Positions 8,045-17,031 are shown, counted from the first letter of the stretch. The stretch is 64,000 nt of DNA from Paenisporosarcina sp. FSL H8-0542 (GCF_038632915.1 NZ_CP152050.1:3409501-3473500), one strand, 5' to 3'. The notes: generated from the sequence alone by a model not told the origin. A program made the numbers and translations.

Positions 8045-8332
8045 TTATTTGAACGAGCGAAAAGTATCGATAAAGGTTTGCGGATTGCTGTGAATGTTAA
8101 ATGGAATAACGCCTTGATTGGTATGGAGGTATAAAATTCCCGCTTCTGAAGAAAAAGGCCTGTAGGAAACATCCAGTACCTGATTAAGCGTGAATTTTGT
8201 TCTGGCTGTCGTCACGTTTTCAGATGTGATGGTTAGTTCATGATGCGTGGCGATTTTCTGTAGCTTGTAATAAAAGTCGATTTTTCGTTCTACTTCCGTG
8301 TAAACAATCATGGCGTGTTGTTCTTTATTCAT
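8045..8332 (-). CDS. Small PH-domain-like protein
   Basis: 95 residues from the ATG at 8332; a GTG one codon upstream (8335) is equally possible and lies better spaced from GGAGG. A helical N-terminus (MNKEQHAMIVYTEVERKIDFYYKLQKI) is followed by strands with the pattern LTITSENVTTARTKFTLNQV and GILYLHTNQGVIPFNI, then a last helix (PQTFIDTFRSF). This strand-strand-helix order resembles bacterial pleckstrin-homology-like domains. No function is known. It follows ku on the same strand with an 84-base gap, so co-transcription with ku is possible. Confidence 0.45.
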   Translation of the reverse strand: MNKEQHAMIVYTEVERKIDFYYKLQKIATHHELTITSENVTTARTKFTLNQVLDVSYRPFSSEAGILYLHTNQGVIPFNIHSNPQTFIDTFRSFK

Positions 8333-8416
8333 CACCCGACAACCCTCCTTTGCTTTAATGGTACAGGAGATACGCCAGAAAAAGCAAAACATACAAAGGA
8401 CCAGGTCCAATGTATG

Positions 8417-9241
8417 TTAAGACGTTTTTGCCGCTTTCTTCTTTCGGGGAACCGGCTTTTTCTTTTTGGTTTTATCCAGCGACGCTTGAAGTGCAGACAT
8501 TAAATCGGTCACATTTGAAGGTGCTACAGCTTGTTTTTCACTCGCCGTTACGGTCTTGTTGCCAGTTTTCTTCTCTTCAATCAATTCCATCAGTGCAGTA
8601 CGGTAGTCATCCGTGTATTTTTCGGGTTCAAACGTCGTCGTTAATTGCTCCACCAATAACAAGGCAGTATCAAGTTCTTTCTGAACGATAGCCGGTTCAC
8701 TCGGGATATTTGGGACTTCTTTCGCACTTCGTACTTCATCTGGAAAATGAATCGTTTCCATAATTAAAATTTCGTCGTAAACTCGCACTACTGCTAGCTG
8801 TTCTTTTGAACGGATCATGATTTTGGCAACGCCAATTTTCCCGGATTCAGTTAATGCTTTTTGCAGAAGGGAATACGCTTTCCCTCCTCCCCCATCCGGC
8901 GCCATGTAGTAGCTTCTTTCAAAGTAAATGGGGTCGATTTCTTCCAATTTCACGAAATCAATAATTTCCACTGCTTTGTCTTCATTTTCCTTTTTCAATT
9001 TCTCCAGTTCATCGTCGTCCAACACCACAAATTTATTTTTCGAATACTCGTAAGCTTTTACAATGTCTTCGCTTTGTACTTCTTTTTTACAACCGGCACA
9101 TACCTTTTGGTAATTGATTGGCGTGTTGCACTCTTTGTGTAATTGTCGTAATTTAATATCCTTATTTTCTGTCGCAGCGTGAAGCTTAACTGGAATATTG
9201 ACCAGTCCAAAGCTGATACTTCCTTTCCAAACAGTATGCAT
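8417..9241 (-). CDS. ku: Ku, DNA double-strand-break end-binding protein
   Basis: 274 residues. It starts with MHTVWKGSISFGLVNIPVKL, the hallmark of bacterial Ku, followed by the beta-barrel ring (with CAGCKKEVQSEDIVKAYEY) and a very basic tail rich in Lys (KKKKPVPRKKKAAK). Ku homodimers thread onto DNA ends and recruit LigD for non-homologous end joining. The divergent neighbour is ligD, as in the ykoV-ykoU pair of B. subtilis, where the genes act in spores and stationary cells. In the 114-base shared region I see only weak resemblance to a sporulation-type promoter (CATAGTA read on the minus strand) and cannot assign regulation. AGGTGGTGA precedes the ATG. Confidence 0.95.
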   Translation of the reverse strand: MHTVWKGSISFGLVNIPVKLHAATENKDIKLRQLHKECNTPINYQKVCAGCKKEVQSEDIVKAYEYSKNKFVVLDDDELEKLKKENEDKAVEIIDFVKLEEIDPIYFERSYYMAPDGGGGKAYSLLQKALTESGKIGVAKIMIRSKEQLAVVRVYDEILIMETIHFPDEVRSAKEVPNIPSEPAIVQKELDTALLLVEQLTTTFEPEKYTDDYRTALMELIEEKKTGNKTVTASEKQAVAPSNVTDLMSALQASLDKTKKKKPVPRKKKAAKTS

Positions 9242-9355
9242 ATTCGATTCACCACCTACATTTCTTTTTCTTACTATGCTTTTTTTGCCTATATTTATGT
9301 ATCAGGTTCGGAAAATTACAAAAGCTAGGAAAAACAATCGAGAGTAGGATAAAAA

Positions 9356-11200
9356 TTGAAGCCGATGCTTTTAACTACTGCAACAGAAATTCCAACAGGA
9401 AAAGACTGGTTGTACGAAGTGAAATACGATGGCTTTCGTTGCCTTCTTGAATGGGTGGATGAAACGCCCACTCTCAAAAGCCGGAATGGCAAAGTGCTCA
9501 ATCCGATGTTTCCGGAAATCATTGATTATTGTCAGGACATTTATGAGAATATCCGCTCCTTTTTGCCCTTGATGCTTGACGGAGAACTGGTTTATTTGGT
9601 GAATGACCAACAAAGTAACTTTTCCATTGTACAAATGAGAAGCCGCATGCGAACACAAAGCGTCATCAGTAAACATGCTCAGGAATTCCCTTGTCATTAT
9701 GTTGCATTTGATTTGTTAACCTGCAAAGGCGAAACGCAACAAAGTGTTCCTTTTTCAAAGCGTAAGCAGCTTATGCGTAAGGTGTTTAAATCCCTCAACT
9801 TGCCACATTCCGTCGATTATCAGGATTTTGCACGAATTCAAATGGTTGAGGAAAACAAACACAGCAAGAAATTGTGGAATGAAGTAAAAGTAAGTAATGG
9901 TGAAGGTATCGTTGCCAAAGAAAAAATGAGCAAATGGCAAAGTGATAAACGCACCAGCAACTGGATGAAAATTAAAAACTGGAGATATGTCACGGTCATT
10001 TTATTCAAATACGATCACAACAATGGTTTTTTCCATGGATCCATTTATGGCAAAGGACAGTTGATTGAAGTTGTTACTTTTCGCCACGGGCTGAAAAAAG
10101 AAGAAATGAATACATTAAGGACGTTATTCGAATCAAATGGCACCTTAATTTCTTCGAATGTATGGGAACTTGAACCATCCATTTGCGTAGAAATTGCATG
10201 CATTGATTTCGATGGCAAACACCTAAGGGAACCGCGATTTCATGCATTCGTCTTTGACAAAGACCCTGCCGATTGCGATTGGAAACAAATGCAACGTCAG
10301 CTTTATCCTTTACCCGAAAATGTAAAAATCACTAATCCGGACAAGCCCGTGTGGCCATTATTAGGTTTGAACAAAGATGATTACTTACTTTACTTGCAAC
10401 ATGTCTCTCCCCATATGTTGCCTTTCTTGCAGGATAGACAACTGACCGTCATCCGCTTCCCGCATGGTGCTGAAGGTGAAAGTTTTTATCAAAAAAATGC
10501 ACCTGATACATTTCCGGATTTTCTTGCGACCTCATCAGGAGATGACATCACACATATGGTGTGCAATAACCTGGAATCCTTACTATGGCTTGGGAATCAG
10601 TTGGCATTAGAGTTACATATTCCTTTCCAGACAATAGGAACAGAAAAGCCGACTGAGATTGTGTTTGACTTGGACCCTCCATCCGTTCAAGAGTTTTCAT
10701 TGGCCATAGAAGCCGCGCAGCGAATGAAAGCTATCTTTGATCAATTTGGTCTTGAATCCTTTGTGAAAACTTCTGGTCGCAAAGGTTTGCAAGTTTACAT
10801 TCCTTTGCCTTTTGATCGTTTTTCTTATACCGAAACACGCGTGTTCACAAAATTTGTTTGTGATTTTTTATGCGAACAGGAACCTCAATGGTTTACAACA
10901 GAGCGCTTGATTAAGAACCGCCACAACAAATTGTATTTGGACTATGTGCAGCACCATGAAGGGAAAACCATCATCGCACCCTATTCTGCTAGAGGAACTG
11001 AAAAAGGTTTGATTGCCACACCGTTAACTTGGAATGAAGTAGACGATTCTTTGAAACCTGATCTATTTTCCATACCCGCCGTATTGGAACGCCTGAAAAA
11101 CAAAGGGAATCCTTTTCGGGATTTCCGGGATACAGCAGACGAAATGAAGTTTGCCGATGTTCTGAGTCAACTGCAAGAATTCGTGAAAAATAAGGCATAA
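9356..11200 (+). CDS. ligD: DNA ligase D (ligase and polymerase domains)
   Basis: 614 residues. The N-terminal ATP-dependent ligase domain has nucleotidyl-lysine motif YEVKYDG (Lys23) and motif IV EGIVAKEKMSKW. An OB-fold segment follows, then a C-terminal primase-polymerase domain from about residue 325 with the metal motif FDLDPPS and SGRKGLQVYIPL. The order ligase-polymerase and the lack of a 3'-phosphoesterase domain match Bacillus-type LigD. With Ku it fills in and seals broken DNA ends. Start is TTG at 9356, supported by AGTAGGA seven bases upstream; an ATG three codons later is possible. Divergent from ku. Confidence 0.95.
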   Translation: MKPMLLTTATEIPTGKDWLYEVKYDGFRCLLEWVDETPTLKSRNGKVLNPMFPEIIDYCQDIYENIRSFLPLMLDGELVYLVNDQQSNFSIVQMRSRMRTQSVISKHAQEFPCHYVAFDLLTCKGETQQSVPFSKRKQLMRKVFKSLNLPHSVDYQDFARIQMVEENKHSKKLWNEVKVSNGEGIVAKEKMSKWQSDKRTSNWMKIKNWRYVTVILFKYDHNNGFFHGSIYGKGQLIEVVTFRHGLKKEEMNTLRTLFESNGTLISSNVWELEPSICVEIACIDFDGKHLREPRFHAFVFDKDPADCDWKQMQRQLYPLPENVKITNPDKPVWPLLGLNKDDYLLYLQHVSPHMLPFLQDRQLTVIRFPHGAEGESFYQKNAPDTFPDFLATSSGDDITHMVCNNLESLLWLGNQLALELHIPFQTIGTEKPTEIVFDLDPPSVQEFSLAIEAAQRMKAIFDQFGLESFVKTSGRKGLQVYIPLPFDRFSYTETRVFTKFVCDFLCEQEPQWFTTERLIKNRHNKLYLDYVQHHEGKTIIAPYSARGTEKGLIATPLTWNEVDDSLKPDLFSIPAVLERLKNKGNPFRDFRDTADEMKFADVLSQLQEFVKNKA

Positions 11201-11244
11201 CTCATTTTCAGAGAAACTAAATACTAAAAACAAGGAGGATTTGG

Positions 11245-11469
11245 ATGCAAATTGAAAATCCAATGATTACAGGTGCAGGACTGCCTAGTGATCCACAACA
11301 AGCGATCGTGATCTATAACTGCGATTTCTGTAACGGGGAAATTTATGAAGAAGATATCTGCGTGGTGTACGAAGGGTTGATTTTTTGTAGCAGCGACCAT
11401 CTGGGCGAACATTTGGTGAAACATGACCTTGCCGAAGAAATCACCGCACATACTGAAACTTCACATTGA
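11245..11469 (+). CDS. Small cysteine-containing protein, possible zinc site
   Basis: 74 residues with CDFCNGEIYEEDICVVYEG, a CxxC pair and a third Cys 11 residues later, then FCSSDHLGEHLVKH. The pattern CxxC...C...H suggests a small zinc-binding fold, but no named family is recognised. It lies 44 bases after ligD behind its own AAGGAGG site and before a shared terminator, so it is probably co-transcribed with ligD. No functional link is proven. Confidence 0.65.
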   Translation: MQIENPMITGAGLPSDPQQAIVIYNCDFCNGEIYEEDICVVYEGLIFCSSDHLGEHLVKHDLAEEITAHTETSH

Positions 11470-11483
11470 ATGGATTTAACAAA

Positions 11484-11508
11484 AGAGCATCGGCTTAGCC
11501 GATGCTCT
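11484..11508. terminator. Bidirectional terminator between convergent genes
   Basis: A perfect 11-bp stem (AGAGCATCGGC and its complement) with a 3-base loop and A/T runs on both sides serves the small gene on the plus strand and the cyclodeaminase gene on the minus strand. Confidence 0.85.
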
Positions 11509-11525
11509 TATACTGTTATAAGATA

Positions 11526-12509
11526 TTAAACTTCTACAACCATACCAATCCCTGCTTCTTTTGCTTTAGAATAGACGCCTTTTGCAACAGCAAGGTCGAA
11601 ATAGGCAGCTCCTACGCATTTGAAGAAGGTGATTTCTTCTTGTACTTCTCTTCCCGACTTCGTTCCAACAACAAGTTCTCCGAGTTGGGCATGAACGTCT
11701 TCAAATGACCAGTTTCCACTATCTGCTGCGTGCATCAATTCACCAGCTTCATCTTTTACGCCAGCAAGGTCGTCCACCACAATTTTGCCTGCACTCAACA
11801 CTGTTGTTTCGTCCACTTCACGCATATGAGGCAAGTAGGAACCTACGCCATTTATATGGGTTCCTGGTTGTAAATCACATCCCATGAATACAGGTTCGTT
11901 TGATCGGGTGGCACAGCAAATAATGTCCGCATGCTTCACCGCTTTTGAAACATCAATTTCGATTTCAAAAGGCACGTTCACTCCAAATGTACGTAATTTC
12001 TCGCCAAATGCTTGCGCTTTTTCCGGTGTCCGATTAACCAAGATGATTTTCTCGATGGTACGAACCGCCAGCACGCCAAGAACTTGTTCAAAAGCCATTG
12101 CACCTGTTCCGATGACTATTAGGATTCGGCTATCTTTTTTTGCCAATAAATCCGTTGCGATGCCACTAAGTGCACCTGTTCGCAGTCGTGTCAAATACGA
12201 TGCGTTCATCATTGCGACATGCTCGCCATTGGTCGCATCGGAAAGTAGCACGACCCCTTGTGTTGTTGGCTTTCCTTCGGTCGGATTTCCTGGAAAAATC
12301 GTTACTACTTTGACCGCTGTTACTTCGCCAGCCATATCGGCACTCGGCATATATAATGCGGATGCTTCGTGTTGAGGAAATTCGAGTACTGTGCGATGGG
12401 GGTTATTGATTTTCCCTGCTTCTTTAGCCTTTAATACCGCTGCGATATCTTCAATGGCATCAACCATTTTATAGAGTTGTTGAATCTGTTGTTCGTTGAT
12501 GATTAACAT
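11526..12509 (-). CDS. Ornithine cyclodeaminase / mu-crystallin family oxidoreductase
   Basis: 327 residues. The N-terminal part forms the substrate and dimer domain. The Rossmann region has the nucleotide loop IVIGTGAMAFEQVLGVLAVR, and the conserved HINGVGSYLPHMREVDE and VVDDLAGVKDEAGEL follow. Family members act on amino or imino acids (ornithine cyclodeaminase, alanine dehydrogenase, ketimine reductase); sequence alone does not decide which. Start chosen at ATG 12509 behind AGGAGG. It follows an MHS-type transporter on the same strand after an 87-base gap with a hairpin, so transporter and enzyme probably handle the same compound under the divergent XRE-cupin regulator. Confidence 0.8.
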   Translation of the reverse strand: MLIINEQQIQQLYKMVDAIEDIAAVLKAKEAGKINNPHRTVLEFPQHEASALYMPSADMAGEVTAVKVVTIFPGNPTEGKPTTQGVVLLSDATNGEHVAMMNASYLTRLRTGALSGIATDLLAKKDSRILIVIGTGAMAFEQVLGVLAVRTIEKIILVNRTPEKAQAFGEKLRTFGVNVPFEIEIDVSKAVKHADIICCATRSNEPVFMGCDLQPGTHINGVGSYLPHMREVDETTVLSAGKIVVDDLAGVKDEAGELMHAADSGNWSFEDVHAQLGELVVGTKSGREVQEEITFFKCVGAAYFDLAVAKGVYSKAKEAGIGMVVEV

Positions 12510-12581
12510 GGTCTTCCTCCTAACAAAAAACATTACTTCCCACACTAATAAATGATTTCGTGTGGTGAGCTGAACTTAAGA

Positions 12582-12610
12582 GAAAAAAAGAGCCGCTTAC
12601 GCGCGACTCT
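12582..12610 (-). terminator. Terminator/attenuator overlapping the transporter stop codon
   Basis: AGAGCCGC (12589-12596) pairs with GCGACTCT (12603-12610), one G-T pair, and a run of T follows on the minus strand. It sits on the transporter stop codon and before the cyclodeaminase gene, so it may reduce expression of the second gene. Confidence 0.65.
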
Positions 12611-13904
12611 CTTTTCCTACCACGATTCGTTTAGATTGTTGTCGACTGCGATCTTTCACAGCCCAAATTGCAACTAGTGAAATAAGTGCAGTGAACACGA
12701 TGTAAAGTGCAACCGGTACATACGAATTATCAAAACGTGCTAGTAATGCCGTAGCCACAAGTGGAGCTGTACCACCCGCTAATGCTGCACCGATTTGATA
12801 GCCTAATGAAATGCCCGTATAGCGTACTTTTGCATCAAAGATTTCCGAAAACATCGTGCCAAGAACCGCTGTAATCGGTGCCCAAATGATTCCGAGTCCA
12901 ATAACTGTTGCGATGATCAATAATGCAACTGACCCTTGTTTAATCATCCAGAAGTATGGGAAAGCAAAGAGTGCCATGCCGACCGTACCAGCAACGTATA
13001 ACTTTTTGCGTCCTACTTTATCCGATAAGTTCCCCATGATTGGGATTAATATCGTCGTAACGACGGTAGCAATCATAACGGCAGTTAATGTAGATGTTCG
13101 TGTATATCCTAAATTTGTTGTTGCATACGACACCACGAATGTGCTGAAAATATAGAAAGGTGCAGTCTCCACCACTTTTGCTCCAATAGCTATCAACACT
13201 TCACGCCAGTGGTATTTCAGTGTATCTGCAATCGGCAATTTTGGAATATCGCCAGATTCCTGCACTTTTTTGAATTCAGGTGTTTCATCAATGCCTTTAC
13301 GAATCCATAAACCAAAAATAACTAATAAAGCACTTAAAATAAATGGCACACGCCATCCCCAGGTCATGAATGACTCTTCAGGAAGTAACGTCATCACCCA
13401 TAAAGCGATCGTTCCCATCAACATCCCGATTGTTACGCCCATTTGCGGGATACTACCAAACAATCCACGTTTTTCAGGTGGTGCATATTCTACTGCGAGT
13501 AAAAGTGCGCCTCCCCATTCCCCACCGATTCCCAAACCTTGCACTAAGCGAAGTGTAATCAATAAGATAGGAGCCCAAACGCCTATTGCTTGGTAAGTTG
13601 GCAATAAGCCCATTCCAAACGTAGCAATCCCCATTAAGCTTAACGTTAAGACGAGTGTTTTCTTGCGCCCAATGCGGTCACCGATATGACTGAATATCAC
13701 GCCGCCAAACGGACGGATGAAAAAAGCTAAAGCAAATGACGCATATGCTAATAAAAGTCCTACAGTCGGATCTTCATTAACGAAAAATAGTTGGTTGAAA
13801 ACAAGTGCAGCAACTGTTCCGTATAAGAAATAGTCAAACCACTCGATTGAACTCCCTACTAAACTCGCAATCAAGATGCGACGGGTTTGTTTTTTATCCA
13901 TCAT
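12597..13904 (-). CDS. MFS transporter of the metabolite:H+ symporter (MHS) family
   Basis: 435 residues with 12 predicted helices. The N-terminus RRILIASLVGSSIEWFDYFLYG is the MHS-family signature, and the loop between helices 2 and 3 is HIGDRIGRKKTLVLTL. The second loop motif GNLSDKVGRKKLYV follows helix 8. Known MHS members carry small organic acids, shikimate, 2-oxoglutarate, proline or betaine with protons. The adjacent cyclodeaminase-family gene makes an amino acid or a related compound the likely substrate; this is inference. A strong sigma-A promoter (13964-13992) lies upstream, and the start has AGGGGGAT in front. Confidence 0.85.
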   Translation of the reverse strand: MMDKKQTRRILIASLVGSSIEWFDYFLYGTVAALVFNQLFFVNEDPTVGLLLAYASFALAFFIRPFGGVIFSHIGDRIGRKKTLVLTLSLMGIATFGMGLLPTYQAIGVWAPILLITLRLVQGLGIGGEWGGALLLAVEYAPPEKRGLFGSIPQMGVTIGMLMGTIALWVMTLLPEESFMTWGWRVPFILSALLVIFGLWIRKGIDETPEFKKVQESGDIPKLPIADTLKYHWREVLIAIGAKVVETAPFYIFSTFVVSYATTNLGYTRTSTLTAVMIATVVTTILIPIMGNLSDKVGRKKLYVAGTVGMALFAFPYFWMIKQGSVALLIIATVIGLGIIWAPITAVLGTMFSEIFDAKVRYTGISLGYQIGAALAGGTAPLVATALLARFDNSYVPVALYIVFTALISLVAIWAVKDRSRQQSKRIVVGKESRA

Positions 13905-13963
13905 AAATCCCCCTTGTGAAAAATGAAAATTGAAGTGACACTTTAATTTATCTTCCGAGATTC

Positions 13964-13992
13964 ATTTTAGACAGTTATAAATTTTCTGTCAA
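13964..13992 (-). promoter_or_regulatory. Sigma-A promoter of the transporter gene with a palindrome in the spacer
   Basis: On the minus strand TTGACA (13992-13987) and TAAAAT (13969-13964) are separated by exactly 17 bases. The spacer region carries the inverted repeat GACAG-N11-CTGTC (13970-13990). Its position between -35 and -10 fits a repressor operator, most simply for the divergently encoded XRE-cupin protein. Confidence 0.7.
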
Positions 13993-14073
13993 TACTTTGT
14001 CACAATTTATATTTCATTGCTGTTTGAGTGATGTATTATGAGAGTAAGAGATTAGATGAAGCGAGGAATTCTT

Positions 14074-14589
14074 ATGCCACAAGAATCAATTGGGGATACA
14101 TTAAAAAGTCTTCGCAAAGAACGGAAAATGACGTTAAAGGCTTTGTCTGAACAAACCGGGGTATCCATTAGTTTTTTATCACAGGTGGAACGGGGAAAAT
14201 CGAGTGTTACGCTTGAATCGCTAAAGAAAATTGCAGACGCATTAGGTGTAAATCCGAGTGTATTTTTTGCAGAAGAATATTCACATGACAATTTGGCTAT
14301 CCGAAGAGAGCGTTTTTATTACAAGGACTTATCCCATGGAGTTCGAGATGCCAGCTTTTCCCCTATTTTAGTCACACTTCAACCAGGAGAAAATGAAGGG
14401 AATGCATTTTCACACGGTGGACATGAATTTCTGTTCGTAGTAGAAGGCGTATTAACGGTCGAAATGGATGGCAATCGAGCGGAACTCCGTGAACAAGAAT
14501 CCATTTTATTCGATGCACGTAAGACACATTATTGGTTCAACCATACCGAAAACGATGTACGATTTTTGGTCGTTTCATCGAAAAATTAA
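14074..14589 (+). CDS. XRE-family transcriptional regulator with cupin sensor domain
   Basis: 171 residues. The N-terminal helix-turn-helix (IGDTLKSLRKERKMTLKAL, then SISFLSQVERGKSSVTLESL) belongs to the XRE type. The C-terminal cupin barrel (about residues 100-170) includes HGGHEFLFVVEGVLTVEMDG and SILFDARKTHYWFNH. Such regulators usually sense a small metabolite in the cupin and control an adjacent transport or catabolic gene. The divergent MHS transporter and cyclodeaminase gene are the obvious targets. Start chosen at ATG 14074 with GCGAGGA upstream; the ATG at 14056 lacks a site. A -10-like TATTAT lies about 35 bases upstream. Terminated at 14593-14624. Confidence 0.85.
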   Translation: MPQESIGDTLKSLRKERKMTLKALSEQTGVSISFLSQVERGKSSVTLESLKKIADALGVNPSVFFAEEYSHDNLAIRRERFYYKDLSHGVRDASFSPILVTLQPGENEGNAFSHGGHEFLFVVEGVLTVEMDGNRAELREQESILFDARKTHYWFNHTENDVRFLVVSSKN

Positions 14590-14592
14590 CCA

Positions 14593-14624
14593 AACCTCCT
14601 CAGAAATCCAGAGGAGGTTTTTTG
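14593..14624 (+). terminator. Intrinsic terminator of the XRE-cupin gene
   Basis: AACCTCCTC / GAGGAGGTT stem followed by T-run. Confidence 0.9.
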
Positions 14625-14733
14625 TGTAGCTTTTCGGTCAATTGGTATGGCAACACACTTTGTTAAATATTATGTTTTATAGACGGAGGTTGTTGTTATA
14701 CTAGAAAAGGAAATCTCAAGGAGGATATTAAAA

Positions 14734-15663
14734 GTGACTTTTAGTTTCAAAAATAAATTAACATGCTTGATTGTAGGTAGTGCCCTTATTTTTTCTGGTT
14801 GTGGCACGACAAGCATGGACGATGAGAAATATGAGCCTGTTGTAAAAGAGACGACAGACGAAGATTCCGGTTCTGCAGATCAAGAAAGCGTCGTGGACGA
14901 TTCAAAGCAAGACGAAAAGCCTGCCGATAAAGCAACTACCGGAAAGACAGCGGAAACTAAGTCCGTTACGAAAATCATAACAGCACCTCAACAAGGTACG
15001 ACGGATCAAATCCCGGTGACATTGGTCTCGACGACGGACGGGGATACGATTCGCGTGATGTATAAAGGCGTGGACGAACCGGTCCGTTACTTGTTAATCG
15101 ATACACCGGAGACGAGTCACCCACGTTTAGGAAAACAACCTTTCGGGCCTGAAGCCAAGGAGCGAAATCGTGCTCTCGTAAACAGTGGAAAGTTAACACT
15201 TGAATTTGATATTGGTGAAAAACGCGATAAATACGGACGTCTATTGGCTTATGTATACGTCGACGGCAAAAGTGTACAGGAAACATTGATCCGTGAAGGA
15301 TTGGCACGCGTTGCGTATGTCTATCCACCAAATACTCGTCATTTAAATCCTTATGAAGAAGCACAAAAAGAAGCTCAGTCGAAGAAAGCCGGATTCTGGG
15401 CAATTGAGGACTACGCCACGGATTCAGGATTTGCAAGCTCATCAAAGACTTCTTCAAAGAGCAGTTCCAGCAGCGATAACTCTTCAAGTTCAACTGGAGG
15501 AGCTTCAAATAGTTCTGCGACTACCAATCCCGCAGGAACAACGGAGTGGTTCGATAATTGTACGCACCTCCGTACCAAGTATCCGAACGGAGTGCCGAGT
15601 GACCATCCGGCCTATCAACCGAAAATGGACCGTGATAAAGACCAATTTGCATGCGAGCGATAG
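14734..15663 (+). CDS. Secreted thermonuclease lipoprotein with excalibur domain
   Basis: 309 residues. Lipoprotein signal with lipobox FSGC; an acidic Ser/Thr/Asp/Lys-rich linker to about residue 90; a staphylococcal-nuclease domain (about 95-225) with TDGDTIRVMY, RYLLIDTPET and KYGRLLAYVYVDGKSVQETL, corresponding to the catalytic Arg-Glu-Arg region; a Ser-rich linker; and a C-terminal excalibur calcium-binding motif (FDNCTHLRTKYPNGVP ... DRDKDQFACER). It should cut DNA or RNA outside the membrane, tethered by lipid. Start GTG at 14734 with AAGGAGG at 14718-14724. Single gene. Confidence 0.92.
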   Translation: MTFSFKNKLTCLIVGSALIFSGCGTTSMDDEKYEPVVKETTDEDSGSADQESVVDDSKQDEKPADKATTGKTAETKSVTKIITAPQQGTTDQIPVTLVSTTDGDTIRVMYKGVDEPVRYLLIDTPETSHPRLGKQPFGPEAKERNRALVNSGKLTLEFDIGEKRDKYGRLLAYVYVDGKSVQETLIREGLARVAYVYPPNTRHLNPYEEAQKEAQSKKAGFWAIEDYATDSGFASSSKTSSKSSSSSDNSSSSTGGASNSSATTNPAGTTEWFDNCTHLRTKYPNGVPSDHPAYQPKMDRDKDQFACER

Positions 15664-15706
15664 GTTGAATAGTTGCGTGAGTTCAAGATATTCACTGTAA
15701 TCTAAG

Positions 15707-15769
15707 ATTTGTGCAACCTGGAATGGGATTCTGTCTACCTGGATCGCAATTCTGTCTACCTTGACATCT
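15707..15769. repeat. 21-bp tandem array, locus B (3 units)
   Basis: Units begin at 15707, 15728 and 15749 with ATTTGTGCAACCTGG, ATTCTGTCTACCTGG and ATTCTGTCTACCTTG. Spacing is exactly 21 bp, and the six bases after each of these blocks are not conserved. The array lies between the nuclease gene stop and the hairpin at 15797-15835. Confidence 0.7.
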
Positions 15770-15796
15770 AATTTTACTAGTAACTCATTTCAACCT

Positions 15797-15835
15797 AAAA
15801 ATGACCTTTCCATTCATTCGGAAAGGTCATTTTTG
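15797..15835. terminator. Bidirectional terminator between nuclease and permease genes
   Basis: A perfect stem AAAAATGACCTTTCC / GGAAAGGTCATTTTT with an 8-base loop and A/T ends on both sides serves convergent genes. Confidence 0.9.
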
Positions 15836-15843
15836 TTTGTCGA

Positions 15844-17031
15844 TTATAGGAATCCAACGAATATACCTGCTAATATAACGGAAACAATCGTTACGGTGAT
15901 GAAGCCGGCAACCAACATTGGTGGTAACATGTGACTTGTTAACACTTCCCGTTCTCTTTCATCCTGAGTTAACGCATTGATGACTTCGTTAGTGATGATG
16001 TAGTCCGCCGGGAATCCGTATAGGGCCGTTAAAGATACGGCAAACGCCATTTCTTTGCTTACTTTTAACACCTTGCCCATGATGAACGAAAACACGTACA
16101 TGCCAGCTACACCGATGACAATACAGCCAATCAACGGATAGATTAGATCAATCATCATATCTGGCGTTGCTGCTTTCAGGCCGTCCAAAATGAACAGCAT
16201 TAACCCTAAAACGGCGAATCCGAATCCGTTCGCTTTTTTCAACGGGTGTTTTTCCAAGAATCCTACGCTTCTCGCGATTACTCCAAATAGTAAACAGAGA
16301 ACAAATGGACTGATGGTCACAAATGGTGCAAGCCATGTAGATACTTGGTACGCTAAAAATCCGACAAAAGCCAAGCGGAAAAATTTGAAGAATTCCGTAT
16401 TGTATTTTTCAGGCATCCAGTTAAATAATTTTAATTCTCTTGAATGTGTCTCTTCATTTTCTTCCCCTACTTGCTTCAAATCAATTTCCCCATTGCGCAA
16501 TTGTTGAAGCAAACGTTTTCCTTCTTTTTTCAACATGACTGATGTCAAAGGATACCCTGCGAACCCTTGCATCACGTAAATAACGATGGCGAAAACAGCT
16601 AAGCTTGGAAGTCCTGCCTCTGCGGCGCCTTCAGACATAATAAGTGCCGATACAAGCCCGCCCACTAAAGGTGGAATGGCTACAATTATTGTTTCACTGC
16701 CGAATAGGAAAGTACCGATTCCAAATAATCCAGCAATGATTCCTAGAATTCCTGCCAATGCAATCAAAATGGTTTTCCACTGGTTTATCAGTTCCTGCAA
16801 AGATAGCAAGGTGCCCATATTGGTAATTAACAAGTAAATTAACATGACTGCTACAACTGATGGAATTCCTGATAACTCTACAATGTTTGCGGGAAAGAAT
16901 GTCCAATAGCCGATTAAGAAAAGAACGGCACTGATAAAAATTGAAGGAACCCACGCTTTCGTACGGATCGCGACGACATCCCCAATAAAAAGAATGAAAA
17001 CTAAAATACTTAAAGCTAGCATCTGTGACAT
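15844..17031 (-). CDS. Integral membrane permease, GltS-like topology
   Basis: 395 residues, almost entirely hydrophobic: about 10-11 membrane helices with one cytoplasmic charged loop near the middle (KKEGKRLLQQLRNGEIDLKQ, then NEETHSRELKLF). Two halves of similar helix pattern and glycine-rich re-entrant stretches (PPLVGGLVSALIMSEGAAEAG; AVSLTALYGFPADY) resemble sodium-coupled glutamate/organic-anion permeases of the GltS type. I do not recognise the exact family, and the substrate is unknown. GTAGGG precedes the ATG. A terminator-like hairpin lies far upstream in its 5' region (17272-17303). It shares a terminator with the nuclease gene. Confidence 0.6.
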   Translation of the reverse strand: MSQMLALSILVFILFIGDVVAIRTKAWVPSIFISAVLFLIGYWTFFPANIVELSGIPSVVAVMLIYLLITNMGTLLSLQELINQWKTILIALAGILGIIAGLFGIGTFLFGSETIIVAIPPLVGGLVSALIMSEGAAEAGLPSLAVFAIVIYVMQGFAGYPLTSVMLKKEGKRLLQQLRNGEIDLKQVGEENEETHSRELKLFNWMPEKYNTEFFKFFRLAFVGFLAYQVSTWLAPFVTISPFVLCLLFGVIARSVGFLEKHPLKKANGFGFAVLGLMLFILDGLKAATPDMMIDLIYPLIGCIVIGVAGMYVFSFIMGKVLKVSKEMAFAVSLTALYGFPADYIITNEVINALTQDEREREVLTSHMLPPMLVAGFITVTIVSVILAGIFVGFL

